Below, one piece after another: positions 16,408 through 24,756 of a stretch of DNA of 42,912 bases. This DNA comes from Pelorhabdus rhamnosifermentans (GTDB lineage: Bacteria; Bacillota; Negativicutes; UMGS1260). The stretch is from positions 1 through 42,912 of the forward strand of contig NZ_JAHGVE010000031.1 in assembly GCF_018835585.1 (NCBI RefSeq), read 5' to 3'. The position numbers were made by a program, and so were the translations under genes. The notes under the pieces are model-generated. The model had not been told where the DNA came from. It ran no database searches and saw nothing but the letters and a program-made list of their open reading frames with translations. Within the stretch, counting starts at the first letter, position 1, and each line of letters starts with the position of its first letter.

Positions 16408-16436
16408 AGTATACTACCAATTTACCTTTCCGTCAA
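16408..16436 (-). promoter_or_regulatory. Sigma-A promoter of the GH130-GT4 operon
   Basis: Minus strand: -35 TTGACG (16431-16436), exactly 17 bases, -10 TATACT (16408-16413). The start point would be near 16401, leaving a 5' UTR of about 130 bases. That UTR contains two short palindromes, TGTGATGTATCACA and TCGGCATGTGCCGA. Confidence 0.8.
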
Positions 16437-16561
16437 TTTTTACAATCAGAAGAAACGAGAACAATACCTTATTGACAAATTCATTAATAATCTATAAACT
16501 AATAGCAAGGTTACAACTTATCAATTGATTTCAACAAAAGCAATTACATACTGTAAAGAAA

Positions 16562-16835
16562 AAGTGATGAAGGAATTAATTGTATGGATTATGTTCACAG
16601 AGAGCCGATGGTTGGTGAAAATCGGTAACAGAAAGATACAAATGTCATTCCTGAACTGTAAAGCTGAAATTCAAGTAGGCTGCACCGGTGCCGTTTCTTG
16701 TAAATGCAACCGTTATATTGCAAGGATTGTTAGATCCGACGAGAAATATCTATAAACTTTTTATAGATATACTAAGAGTGGTACCGCGAGAATAACCTCT
16801 TGCCTCTTAATACAGAGACAAGAGGTTTTATTTTT
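16562..16835 (+). ncRNA. T-box leader, probably valine-specific, upstream of ilvE
   Basis: Stem I is closed by AGGAAT/ATTCCT (16571-16576 with 16647-16652) and TTGTAT/ATACAA. Its distal part carries AGAGAG and GGTTGGTG between CCGAT/ATCGG. The specifier position, directly before ATTCCTGAAC as in the glyQS leader, reads GTC (16644-16646), a valine codon. A stem III hairpin lies at 16746-16770, followed by the T-box AAGAGTGGTACCGCG (16774-16788). A terminator with arms 16794-16807 and 16814-16827 and a T-run follows. The bulge TGGT would pair with tRNA ending ACCA, consistent with tRNA-Val. Uncharged tRNA should permit read-through into ilvE. Confidence 0.9.
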
Positions 16836-16897
16836 TACCAAGGAGGGATGACAATATCAATTGGTAGGCAATGTAATAAAAATTTACTAAAGGAGAA

Positions 16898-17821
16898 ATG
16901 AAAAAGATGGACAATACCTATGTATTTTACGAGGGAAAAATCGTGCCTGAAAATGAAGTACATATTAGTGTACGCTGTAAAGGATTTAATTATGGACTGG
17001 GTTGTTTTGAAGGAATTCGGGCTTATTGGGATGAAGGAGAACAACAGCTTTATGGCTTTCGCATGAAAGAACATTATGAACGCCTGCTCCAGTCGTGTAA
17101 GACCCTCAATATTCAACTTCCTTATACAGTTGATGAATTATGCAAAATCACTTTGGAATTACTCAAAAAAAATAATTACCGCACAACTACCTATATTCGT
17201 CCACTGGCATTTAAAGGTTCGAATCAGGTTGCACCTAGCTTATTGGATGATGATGATCGTCTTGTCATCTACTGTCAGCCACTTGGCAGCTATGCCGGTA
17301 AAGATGAACTCAAAGTTGCCTTTACTTCCTGGGAACGTCTAGGTGATAACATGCTTCCACCTCGCACCAAACCAACAGCTGCTTACTTGAATTCCGGGTT
17401 AGCCTCACTCGAAGTTGTTCGGCGCGGCTATGATGAAGCACTCTTTTTAACACGTAATGGTCATGTTTGCGAGGGACCTGGTGAAAATGTCTTTATGGTT
17501 CGCCGCGGAAAGCTCGTAACTCCTCCGCCTTCCGATAATATTCTTGAAGGCATTACGAGAGATACCGTCATGATGCTAGCCAAAGAAGAACTTGGCATCG
17601 AAGTCGTGGAACGCAGCATTACGCGAACGGAATTATATGCAGCGGAGGAAATCTTCTTCAGCGGTACAGCGATGGAAGTCACAGCTGTTGTTGAAGTAGA
17701 TGACAGAGCCATTGGTACCAATCATCAAGGCCCGGTGTGCAAACAGTTAAAAGAACTCTTTATGCAAGTAACGACTGGCAAAATTAAAAAATACGCTGAT
17801 TTTTGCATGAGTGTTTATTAA
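16898..17821 (+). CDS. ilvE: Branched-chain amino acid aminotransferase
   Basis: PLP-dependent fold-IV aminotransferase of 307 residues, interconverting valine, leucine and isoleucine with their 2-oxo acids. Motifs: GLGCFEGIRAYW, FRMKEHYERLLQS, YIRPLAF, PLP lysine K158 in RTKPTAAYLNSGLAS, GYDEALFLTRNGHVCEGPGE, NVFMVRRGKL and EVVERSITRTELYAAEE. The start is uncertain: ATG 16898 is only about 3 bases from AAAGGAG, ATG 16907 about 12; the first is kept. A 17-codon ORF with AAGGAGGG lies just before it and ends in an ATGA overlap, possibly aiding translation. Control is by the valine-type T-box upstream. It is monocistronic, closed by a terminator. Confidence 0.94.
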   Translation: MKKMDNTYVFYEGKIVPENEVHISVRCKGFNYGLGCFEGIRAYWDEGEQQLYGFRMKEHYERLLQSCKTLNIQLPYTVDELCKITLELLKKNNYRTTTYIRPLAFKGSNQVAPSLLDDDDRLVIYCQPLGSYAGKDELKVAFTSWERLGDNMLPPRTKPTAAYLNSGLASLEVVRRGYDEALFLTRNGHVCEGPGENVFMVRRGKLVTPPPSDNILEGITRDTVMMLAKEELGIEVVERSITRTELYAAEEIFFSGTAMEVTAVVEVDDRAIGTNHQGPVCKQLKELFMQVTTGKIKKYADFCMSVY

Positions 17822-17835
17822 TATCTTTAGATCGT

Positions 17836-17878
17836 AAAAAATCGTTATTTGTCTTGAGTAGACAAATAACGATTTTTT
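17836..17878. terminator. Bidirectional terminator between ilvE and ClC genes
   Basis: Perfect 18-base arms 17836-17853 and 17861-17878 around a 7-base loop, with an A-run on one side and a T-run on the other. It serves ilvE (plus) and the convergent ClC gene (minus). Confidence 0.9.
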
Positions 17879-17906
17879 ATTGTAAAAATTTTTCCAAGGC
17901 CTAATC

Positions 17907-19490
17907 CTATTGATTCCATTCACTTGCCAACGACTTGATGTAATGAATCTGAGTAATATCCTCAGACTCTGTTGACAAATACAAATAATCACCTGCAATT
18001 AATTTCGTATCCCCGTGAGGAACGATTTCTTTTTCACCACGACGAATGCAAATGAGCAAACAACTGTCTGGCCAGGGAACAGCCTTAATTTTTTTCCCTT
18101 CTAATTGAGAATTCATAGAAACAACCATTTCAATAATCGCTCTTTTTTTTGCCCGACCCGAAAGGAGTTCAGGTCTTTTTTGCTGCAAAGAACGGTTTAG
18201 AAGTAATTCATAAACAGGCTTTGACTGAACTGCATCTGCTACTATATAGGCAATCATACTAATGGTTATCATTCCAAATAAATGATCGAAAGACCCTGTC
18301 ATTTCCGTTACTAAAATACTCCCTGTAATGGGGGCCTTGACGATAGCCGTAAAATAAGCTGCCATAGCTAAAATCATAAATGTCGTTTGATAATCCGGAT
18401 TGAGACCCCAAACTAACAAGATTTTGCTGAAAGCACCGCCAATTAAAGCCCCAATAACAAGCATAGGCAAAAAAATCCCGCCTGGAACACCTGAACCATA
18501 ACTCAGCATGGTAAAGAAGAACTTGCCAACAAGCAAAATAATGAGCATCGTTACACCCAAATGTCCCAATGCAATGATATCAATCAGCGAATTCCCACCG
18601 CCGAGAATTTCCGGCAAAATAAACCCCAGACCGCCACCCACGACCAATGGCAAAGCCGCCTCCATATTTTTGGGAAGCAGTTTTTGATGAGAAAACAGTT
18701 CAAGCGACTGAACCAACACTTTATTAAAACAGACGCCCAAAATTCCCGTAATCAGCCCTAATAAAACTAAGTAGCCATAATAAGTGAAGGGCAACACAGG
18801 AACATTAGCGAGATGCCAAAAGGGCTGCTGACCATAAAAAAACCGCACAACAAAATCCGCCGTCAGAGAAGCTGCTATAGCTGACATTAAAACAGCAGGA
18901 GAAAAACTTTTATGCAATTCTTCTAAAGCAAAAAATACTCCGGCCAAAGGCGCATTAAAAGCGGCGGCCAATCCAGCACAAGCACCACTTGTCATCAAAT
19001 AGCGTTCTTCTAGTCTTGTTTTACCAAGATTTCGACTAAATCCCTGACCAATGACCGCACCAATTTGAATAGACGGCCCCTCGCGCCCTAGTGATAGACC
19101 CGCACCGATAGCCAACACGCCGCCTATAAATTTAACTAACAGGATTCTGAGCCAATTCAACTTAAAAAAGCCTAAAATAGCCCCTTTCACTTGCGGAATT
19201 CCACTGCCGCTTGCCAGGGGTTCGATTTTCATCATATAACCAAGTAAATAAGCAATAACAACTAATATACCGAACCATAGGGCACTAAACCCCAGCGCTT
19301 CCTCATGTAAAAAGCCATAAATCAATTTTCGTAAAGCCTCGGCATTTTCCAAGGCAAAGCGAAACAATACGACAATGAATCCGGCCAAAAGACCAATAAC
19401 CGTTCCTTCCATAAAAAGCTGGATGCGAAAGCTGCGCCACCCTAATAAGGCTTGCGAATTTTCTTTCATTTCTTGATGAAACCTAATCAT
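17907..19490 (-). CDS. ClC-type chloride/proton antiporter with RCK_C domain
   Basis: Inner-membrane protein of 527 residues. Selectivity-filter motifs are GSGIPQ (95-100), GREGPSIQ with gating E137, and GVPGGIFLPML. The internal proton glutamate is present (E190/E191 in FALEEL), so it should be an H+-coupled exchanger rather than a channel. Residues from about 450 form a TrkA-C/RCK_C domain (EGKKIKAVPWPDSCLLICI, LIAGDYLYLSTE) that may bind a regulator. ATG at 19490 has GGGAG 11 bases upstream, a little long. It is a single gene. Roles in acid tolerance or anion balance are known for the family. Fluoride export is less likely, since the filter is GREGP. Confidence 0.93.
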   Translation of the reverse strand: MIRFHQEMKENSQALLGWRSFRIQLFMEGTVIGLLAGFIVVLFRFALENAEALRKLIYGFLHEEALGFSALWFGILVVIAYLLGYMMKIEPLASGSGIPQVKGAILGFFKLNWLRILLVKFIGGVLAIGAGLSLGREGPSIQIGAVIGQGFSRNLGKTRLEERYLMTSGACAGLAAAFNAPLAGVFFALEELHKSFSPAVLMSAIAASLTADFVVRFFYGQQPFWHLANVPVLPFTYYGYLVLLGLITGILGVCFNKVLVQSLELFSHQKLLPKNMEAALPLVVGGGLGFILPEILGGGNSLIDIIALGHLGVTMLIILLVGKFFFTMLSYGSGVPGGIFLPMLVIGALIGGAFSKILLVWGLNPDYQTTFMILAMAAYFTAIVKAPITGSILVTEMTGSFDHLFGMITISMIAYIVADAVQSKPVYELLLNRSLQQKRPELLSGRAKKRAIIEMVVSMNSQLEGKKIKAVPWPDSCLLICIRRGEKEIVPHGDTKLIAGDYLYLSTESEDITQIHYIKSLASEWNQ

Positions 19491-19589
19491 TCTAATGTAT
19501 TCTCCCTTTTTTACCTAAAGTAATTCATTCGCTTATTTCATTTCGACACAGCACAGCGAGTTCCTAGTATTGTAAATAAAAATCATAAT

Positions 19590-19627
19590 AAAACACTATG
19601 CATCCCTAAAGACACACAGTGTTTTTT
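19590..19627 (-). terminator. Probable terminator after the chemoreceptor gene
   Basis: AAAACACT (19590-19597) pairs with AGTGTTTT around a long imperfect stem-loop, and the minus strand continues as TTTTATT. It lies about 27 bases after the gene end. The stem is short. Confidence 0.45.
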
Positions 19628-19653
19628 CATTCGCTTAAGCCGGGAAAAGCACT

Positions 19654-21342
19654 TTAAATTTTAAAATTGCTCACAACATTTTGCAGCTTTTCAGCCATTT
19701 GCGAAAGAGAAGTACTCGCAGAAGCAATTTCTTCCATTGTTGCTGTTTGTTCTTCAGCAGCAGCCGAGATCGTCTGAGTATTTGATGCCGTTTCATCGGC
19801 AATTTTTTTTACTCCATTGACTGAAGAAGCAACTTCATTACCTGAAGAGGCAATTTTCTCGGTGGCCTGACTAATTTCGTGAATCTGTGCATCCAGTTCT
19901 TCCACAAGTCCAGCAATCGCGTGAAAGTGGTCCCCCGTTTTGATAATAACTTCTGTACCTTGCGCTGCATCTTCCGTCCCCTGTTGCATGGCTTGTACAG
20001 CCTCTTGGGTGTCACTTTGGATTACGCGAACAATCTCCGTTATTTCAGCAGCTGCCGCCTGCGATTGTTCGGCCAGCTTGCGTACCTCCTCCGCTACAAC
20101 AGCAAACCCTTTGCCTTGTTCACCCGCCCGTGCCGCCTCAATCGCCGCATTCAGTGCCAGCAAATTTGTTTGACCGGCAATTTGCGTAATGACACTCAAA
20201 ATCTCTTCAATCCGTTTTGAACCTTCGCCTAATTTTCTCACGACAGTGGCTGAATTTGTAACAGACTGAGCAATGTGCTTCATCTGATCTGAAGCCTCGT
20301 TGACAGCCGAATTGCCAGCTTGCGCTGTATTTGCTGTATGAGAAGATTTTTCAGAAACTTGATTAGAATGTTTGGCAATAGTAGTAATATCGCCAAGCAT
20401 CGTTTGAAGCATCGCTGCACTATGATCGACAGCTTGCGTTTGCCCAGCCGCCCCCATCGCGACTTGTTCAATCGTCTCGGCAACCTGACTTGATGCCCGT
20501 GCCGTCTGATCAGAGCTTGCACTCAATTCCTCACTGGCAGCAGCCACTTGCTCAGCGGAATGTAACACTTGCTGAATAAGGTTGCGCAAATTTTCACCCA
20601 TCTGCTTAAAAGATCCGATCATATCCGCAATTTCATCGTGGCCCTGATACTCAATGGCCGTATCCGTCAAATCCCCTTGGGCTATCCGCCGAGCTGAAGC
20701 AGCTACGGAATTTAGTGGACGAGCTATCCGCCGCGCAAACCAAAGGCTGAACAAAATACTACAAATAATCACAAGGGTACTGCACACAAGAATAACTGTT
20801 TTCATATTATTCACTCTTACCACATTTTCCTGTACCCGTAAATCCATTCGATCCGTTAAAAACTTCACGACCTCATTGGTTTTCGCTGCAGCTATATTGG
20901 ATTTTTCCTCACCCGCTATTAAAACATGCTGAGATTCTTCTACACCTTTTTCGCGCCGCATCCTAACGGCCTCATCCGTAACAACATGATAGTCCGCCAA
21001 TACCTTTTTGAGTTCTGAAACTTCTTGTACACCTTCCGGCGTAGTCAGTTTGCCCTCAATACTTTTCAATAAATCATCCATTTTAGCTCGCGACGCTTGA
21101 TAATTTTGTACATATCTTTCATCTTTTGATATTAAGAACCCTCGAATTAGAGAACTTTGATTACGAAGTTCGGCATTAATATCCTTCACTTCAAAAACCA
21201 ACGGTGCACTGCGTGTAACCAGTCCACTATACCCGACTTCCATTCCTTTAAAATCTATGTACGTATAAAAAATCAGTCCGGAAAAGGCAAGCATAATCAA
21301 ACAAAAAGCGAGTATAATCTGTTTAGAAATTGTCAAACGCAT
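19654..21342 (-). CDS. Methyl-accepting chemotaxis protein
   Basis: 562 residues. TM1 is about 8-28, then an extracytoplasmic four-helix-bundle-like sensor to about 185, with CHASE3/4HB-like helical character ([17 protein letters not shown]). TM2 is about 186-206, followed by HAMP and the cytoplasmic signalling hairpin with the conserved tip [21 protein letters not shown] and [13 protein letters not shown] at 21342 is chosen over the in-frame ATG at 21357 since GGGGGAG lies 6 bases upstream. The gene stands alone, with no che genes in view. An unusual 200-base leader with overlapping hairpins precedes it. The ligand is unknown. Confidence 0.94.
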   Translation of the reverse strand: MRLTISKQIILAFCLIMLAFSGLIFYTYIDFKGMEVGYSGLVTRSAPLVFEVKDINAELRNQSSLIRGFLISKDERYVQNYQASRAKMDDLLKSIEGKLTTPEGVQEVSELKKVLADYHVVTDEAVRMRREKGVEESQHVLIAGEEKSNIAAAKTNEVVKFLTDRMDLRVQENVVRVNNMKTVILVCSTLVIICSILFSLWFARRIARPLNSVAASARRIAQGDLTDTAIEYQGHDEIADMIGSFKQMGENLRNLIQQVLHSAEQVAAASEELSASSDQTARASSQVAETIEQVAMGAAGQTQAVDHSAAMLQTMLGDITTIAKHSNQVSEKSSHTANTAQAGNSAVNEASDQMKHIAQSVTNSATVVRKLGEGSKRIEEILSVITQIAGQTNLLALNAAIEAARAGEQGKGFAVVAEEVRKLAEQSQAAAAEITEIVRVIQSDTQEAVQAMQQGTEDAAQGTEVIIKTGDHFHAIAGLVEELDAQIHEISQATEKIASSGNEVASSVNGVKKIADETASNTQTISAAAEEQTATMEEIASASTSLSQMAEKLQNVVSNFKI

Positions 21343-21377
21343 AGAAAACTCCCCCATATAGTTACTTGTTTATTGCA

Positions 21378-21555
21378 AAAAATAAAAACAGGCATACATC
21401 TAGTCTATAAACTAGGCGCATGTCTGTTTCCGCCTAGTTTTTGTCTAGACCACAAACAATGTAGCTAATTATAATGAACCATACTTCCGTGAAAGGAGCC
21501 TGCCTAGCACGTCCATATTCGTCATATTGGTTAATTGAGTATGCTATTTACAATA
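21378..21555 (-). promoter_or_regulatory. Chemoreceptor leader with mutually exclusive terminator and anti-terminator hairpins
   Basis: In the minus-strand leader, 21431-21440 (AAACTAGGCG) pairs perfectly with 21409-21418 (CGCCTAGTTT). The right arm of that stem is also part of a larger hairpin, 21411-21429 with 21386-21404 (17 of 19 positions paired), followed by TTATTTTTT: a terminator. The two folds cannot coexist. A third CTAGGC copy (21502-21507) could pair with the same right arm. This is the layout of a riboswitch or attenuator expression platform. The upstream part (21445-21545) matches no riboswitch class I know. Confidence 0.65.
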
Positions 21556-21584
21556 ATTATAAGACAATTTTTTTCAAAGATCAA
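21556..21584 (-). promoter_or_regulatory. Sigma-A promoter of the chemoreceptor gene
   Basis: Minus strand: TTGATC (21579-21584), 17 bases, TATAAT (21556-21561). Transcription would start near 21549, giving a leader of about 207 bases. Chemotaxis genes often use sigma-28; this one looks like sigma-A. Confidence 0.7.
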
Positions 21585-21607
21585 TATTTTTGAAATTTTC
21601 GTACTCC

Positions 21608-22291
21608 CTACTTTCTCTCCTTTAACCAGGCAAAAGCTTTTTCAGCCAAAAACTCTTTCACTCCCTGTCTAAGTAACAAATCAGCCTGCATGAAATCCTC
21701 ACCAATTGCCATTTCCGGTGATGGCAAAGCAATACAATACATGGATGCCCGTTTTGCAGCCTCCACACCAAAATGCGAATCCTCCACAACTAAGCAATGT
21801 TCCGGATCCTTCTGAAGCTGTTCAGCCGCTTCAAGAAAAATATCTGGTTCCGGTTTACCCTGTTTCACATCTTCTGCCGAAAGAACCACTTGAAAATATT
21901 TTCTTAGCTGAGTAATTTCTAAAATCTCATCAATAACGGCTGGTGAAGATCCCGATGCCAGAGCTAACGGATAATCATGAACATGAAGCAGTTCCAAAAA
22001 CTTTTGCATTTCCGGAAAAACCACCGTATTCTTGCGAGCAATTTCACTATAGTAGCGATTTTTTCCAGCAAGCAAATTTTCAATAGATTCATGGATATGA
22101 TACTTTTTTTTCATATCTTCCATCATTTCTTTCGAACCAAAGCCAATATACTGACTGTGAATTTCCATATTGTAATTTGTAAAACCGTAATCAGCAAAAA
22201 GCCTTCTTTCCGCTTCAAGATAATTGGATTCACTGTCAATCAAGGTTCCATCTAAATCAAAAATAACTGCCTTAATTGTACTCATCATCAT
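21608..22291 (-). CDS. HAD-superfamily phosphatase/phosphomutase-like hydrolase
   Basis: About 227 residues. Motif I is FDLDGTLIDSES (nucleophile Asp12, acid/base Asp14), motif II is LASGSS, motif III is K in KQGKPEPDIFLEAAEQL, and motif IV is VVEDSHFGVEAAKRA. The cap domain is the helical beta-phosphoglucomutase type. ATG at 22291, the first of three consecutive ATG codons, has GGGAG 7 bases upstream; the longer frame to 22357 lacks a ribosome site. Substrates of such enzymes vary (sugar phosphates, phosphoglycolate). Nothing in the neighbourhood fixes the substrate. Confidence 0.88.
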   Translation of the reverse strand: MMMSTIKAVIFDLDGTLIDSESNYLEAERRLFADYGFTNYNMEIHSQYIGFGSKEMMEDMKKKYHIHESIENLLAGKNRYYSEIARKNTVVFPEMQKFLELLHVHDYPLALASGSSPAVIDEILEITQLRKYFQVVLSAEDVKQGKPEPDIFLEAAEQLQKDPEHCLVVEDSHFGVEAAKRASMYCIALPSPEMAIGEDFMQADLLLRQGVKEFLAEKAFAWLKERK

Positions 22292-22397
22292 CCTGCCACT
22301 CCCTAACGTACTATGAAAACCAGCACAACTGCTTCTTGCTGGCAACTCTGCCATCAAAAATTCCGTATCTTCAAAAGTACCTTATCCTATGATCTTC

Positions 22398-22406
22398 ATT
22401 ATAACA
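22398..22406 (-). promoter_or_regulatory. Extended -10 promoter for the HAD gene
   Basis: Minus strand TGTTATAAT, an extended -10 (TGnTATAAT), with no clear -35. It lies about 107 bases before the HAD start. Confidence 0.4.
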
Positions 22407-22488
22407 TAATGCGAAATCCATTTCTTCCCTTATCGCTATTTTCTCCTAATCAGCGAATATTCGCACGATATTGATGACTTGATGACAA

Positions 22489-22893
22489 TTAGTGTAATTC
22501 CCGGGCAATCATTTGATCCAGTATGTCTGCCGCCTTAGCAATCACATCGCGACATTGATAAGCTTCCGTTCGATAACGGCCCATTAAGAAGCGGCAATCA
22601 ATTCCGTCCATTTCCTCGCGATAACGTTTAAATAATTCTTGTGTAAGCTGTTTAATGCGCCCACTTTCATGCGCTTTTTCATTCACAAATAAATAACCTA
22701 AAACCATCACGCTTGCTGTCAATGCACCGCAAACATTACCAATCCCCATACCACCGCCAAAACCAGCGGATAACCGCAATGAATTTTTGTCCAGTTCCAA
22801 ATGATAGGCCTCATTAGCGCCATAGAGAATTTTTTCCGCACAATTAAAATTCTGCTCTTCACCAAAACCCTGTTCAATCAGTTCCTTTAACAT
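22489..22893 (-). CDS. C_GCAxxG_C_C family probable redox protein
   Basis: 134 residues with the family's spaced cysteines: C18 (NFNCAEKIL), C55 within GIGNVCGALTASVMVLG, C100 (GIDCRFLMG) and C114 (YQCRDVIAKAA). The glycine-rich GGGMG element precedes the second cysteine. The family is thought to bind a metal or Fe-S centre and is widespread in anaerobes, often near redox enzymes or transporters, but has no settled reaction. ATG at 22893 has AGAGGAG 9 bases upstream. It is single-gene, with an extended -10 about 90 bases upstream. Confidence 0.88.
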   Translation of the reverse strand: MLKELIEQGFGEEQNFNCAEKILYGANEAYHLELDKNSLRLSAGFGGGMGIGNVCGALTASVMVLGYLFVNEKAHESGRIKQLTQELFKRYREEMDGIDCRFLMGRYRTEAYQCRDVIAKAADILDQMIARELH

Positions 22894-22983
22894 CCATTAA
22901 CACTCCTCTGACTTTATTTTATCTAGAATGAAGAGTTCTAGACAAATATCCTTTTTACATGGTAAAACAAGACAACATTTTTT

Positions 22984-22992
22984 ATTATATCA
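22984..22992 (-). promoter_or_regulatory. Extended -10 promoter of the C_GCAxxG_C_C gene
   Basis: Minus strand TGATATAAT (hexamer 22984-22989). A TTGACA nearby is only 9 bases away, too close to be the matching -35. Confidence 0.5.
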
Positions 22993-23051
22993 TAATTTTG
23001 TCAAAATTTTTTCATGATTCACAGGTTATCCTTCCTATTCGCGCTAAAAGC

Positions 23052-23095
23052 AAACGAGAGTTCAGTGGTCATCCTTCCACACTGAACTCTCGTTT
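23052..23095. terminator. Terminator downstream of the second SLH porin
   Basis: Perfect 16-bp arms 23052-23067 and 23080-23095 with a 12-base loop. The minus strand then reads GCTTTTAGC, a short T-run. It lies about 104 bases after the porin stop. The rest of the 22894-23198 gap holds only the promoter above and no convincing ORF. Confidence 0.7.
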
Positions 23096-23198
23096 ATCAG
23101 CAAAACAGAACAGCTTATTTTTTTCATCAAGCGAAATATGTACCTTTAACTCTCCAATATCGGTATGCAAAGGATTTCATGATTTCTTTCAGATTTAA

Positions 23199-24572
23199 TT
23201 AGAACTTGTACTTAAGTGTAGTCTTCCACTGATGATAGGACCAAGTATCATTCGTAGTATCCGTCACTTTGCTATATTCCAAAGTACCCGTCATGTTCTT
23301 GCTGAAGGCATAATTATAAGCAACATCGAGATTCTTCCACCCGTCGGCATACCAATCGGGCGCATCAATCGTAGTAAACTGAGAATTAACACCCGCTTTG
23401 TCAGATTTAAAATAGCAAAGAGTGAGGTTTTGGTTACCGGCAGACTTTAGGGATTGCGCCCCGTACACAGCAGTAAGTAAACTAAACTTACCATTGCTAT
23501 TGGCTAAGCCGGCCTTGGTATTTTTGCCGTACATAGCACCTACGGTTAATTTGTCATTAAACGCATAGTACGCATTCGTGTAATAATAATTCATTAAAAC
23601 CTTGTCTGATAGAGTAAGAGTGTCACTATTATTGGTAAATCTAGCCCAGCCCACATCCCAGGACAGTTTGCCGCTGTTTGAACTCACCATAGCCGCATCT
23701 ACATCAGCGCTAGCAAAATCAGTACTTGCCCTGCCAAAACCATTTAAAGTTTTACTAGCCAGAGAGGTAGACTCATTACCTGTATCCGTTATGTCTTTGT
23801 AGAAGCGACCATGTTTAAAGTCAAAATTCAAATTATTAACCTTGACTGTAGCCTTTACACCATCGAAACTAAAGAAAGAACCATCAATCATCGTATCTTC
23901 AGGATCAAGACTCAAAGGTTGACGGCCAACAGTAAATTCAAAAGCACCGGTTTTGGTCGTAGCAAAAAAGCGGTCCATTTTAAGCGTATTATCATCATAA
24001 GTACCAAATTTAAGCGTTTTTGTATCATGAAACATCGCTGAAGTAGGTGCCGGATCAGCAATGCGTAGATGGACCGTCGTATTGGGATCAATATCAGCCG
24101 AAGCATTGAGACGAACCTGCCATTGGCCACCCGTCCAATCTTTGCTCGTCTTCAATGGCTGATGTTTTTGTTTGAACTTCTCAGTCAGACTACCGCTAAT
24201 TTTTACAATAGGTAAGTTTTTTTCAACTTTTGTTAAACGATTGTCTATGCTGTCAATTTTGTTAATTTCCAAAGCATACTCCGCAGCAAGCTTATCAATA
24301 AGAGCCTTTTGCGCAATATTGGCTTTATCTTCGCTCAGCATGGCTTTATATACGACTGTCGCCATTTCCTTGCGAGTCATCGTTTTATCACCTTGATAAG
24401 TGCCATCGCCATAGCCGTCAATAAGACCCGCTTTCCCCAGATAATCCACCGCTTGATAAGACCAATCACCGCGAGGGACATCTGTAAATGTACCCGTTGT
24501 TGCAGCGAATACCGTAGTGCTCATCCCCATTGCATAAATTAATGCTGAACCTACAATGAACTTTTTCTTCAT
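23199..24572 (-). CDS. SLH-domain outer-membrane porin-like protein (OmpM type), second copy
   Basis: 457 residues: signal peptide (MKKKFIVGSALIYAMGMSTT to VFAA), one SLH domain (FTDVPRGDWSYQAVDYLGKA, TRKEMATVVYKAM), a coiled-coil segment (KALIDKLAAEYALEINKI), then a beta-strand-rich barrel ending in WKTTLKYKF with terminal Phe. The start is ATG 24572, with AGGAGGAG about 10 bases upstream; an upstream in-frame ATG at 24659 would only add a non-secretory extension. Like the copy at 6057 it should span the outer membrane and bind the wall through SLH, but the two share little barrel sequence. It is monocistronic, with a terminator downstream. Confidence 0.9.
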   Translation of the reverse strand: MKKKFIVGSALIYAMGMSTTVFAATTGTFTDVPRGDWSYQAVDYLGKAGLIDGYGDGTYQGDKTMTRKEMATVVYKAMLSEDKANIAQKALIDKLAAEYALEINKIDSIDNRLTKVEKNLPIVKISGSLTEKFKQKHQPLKTSKDWTGGQWQVRLNASADIDPNTTVHLRIADPAPTSAMFHDTKTLKFGTYDDNTLKMDRFFATTKTGAFEFTVGRQPLSLDPEDTMIDGSFFSFDGVKATVKVNNLNFDFKHGRFYKDITDTGNESTSLASKTLNGFGRASTDFASADVDAAMVSSNSGKLSWDVGWARFTNNSDTLTLSDKVLMNYYYTNAYYAFNDKLTVGAMYGKNTKAGLANSNGKFSLLTAVYGAQSLKSAGNQNLTLCYFKSDKAGVNSQFTTIDAPDWYADGWKNLDVAYNYAFSKNMTGTLEYSKVTDTTNDTWSYHQWKTTLKYKF

Positions 24573-24756
24573 CAGAAATACTCCTCCTAATATACTGGAT
24601 TTTCGCAAGCTTTCTAGTTCTTGTCCAAATTCAGTATACCGAGCCAGAGTTTTCTTCATGTTAGGTTACGATAAAGATTTTATTAAAAAAATATATAGAA
24701 CTTCTTGTAATTCATAGATTAATTCTATGCATCATGCCAAGATTTGTTGTAAAATC

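Noticed and set aside
21510-21530. Hairpin with an ACGA loop in the chemoreceptor leader, recalling guanidine-II (mini-ykkC) riboswitch loops.
   Set aside because: The loop is not closed by the required C-G pair and a second proper hairpin is absent, so the match looks accidental.
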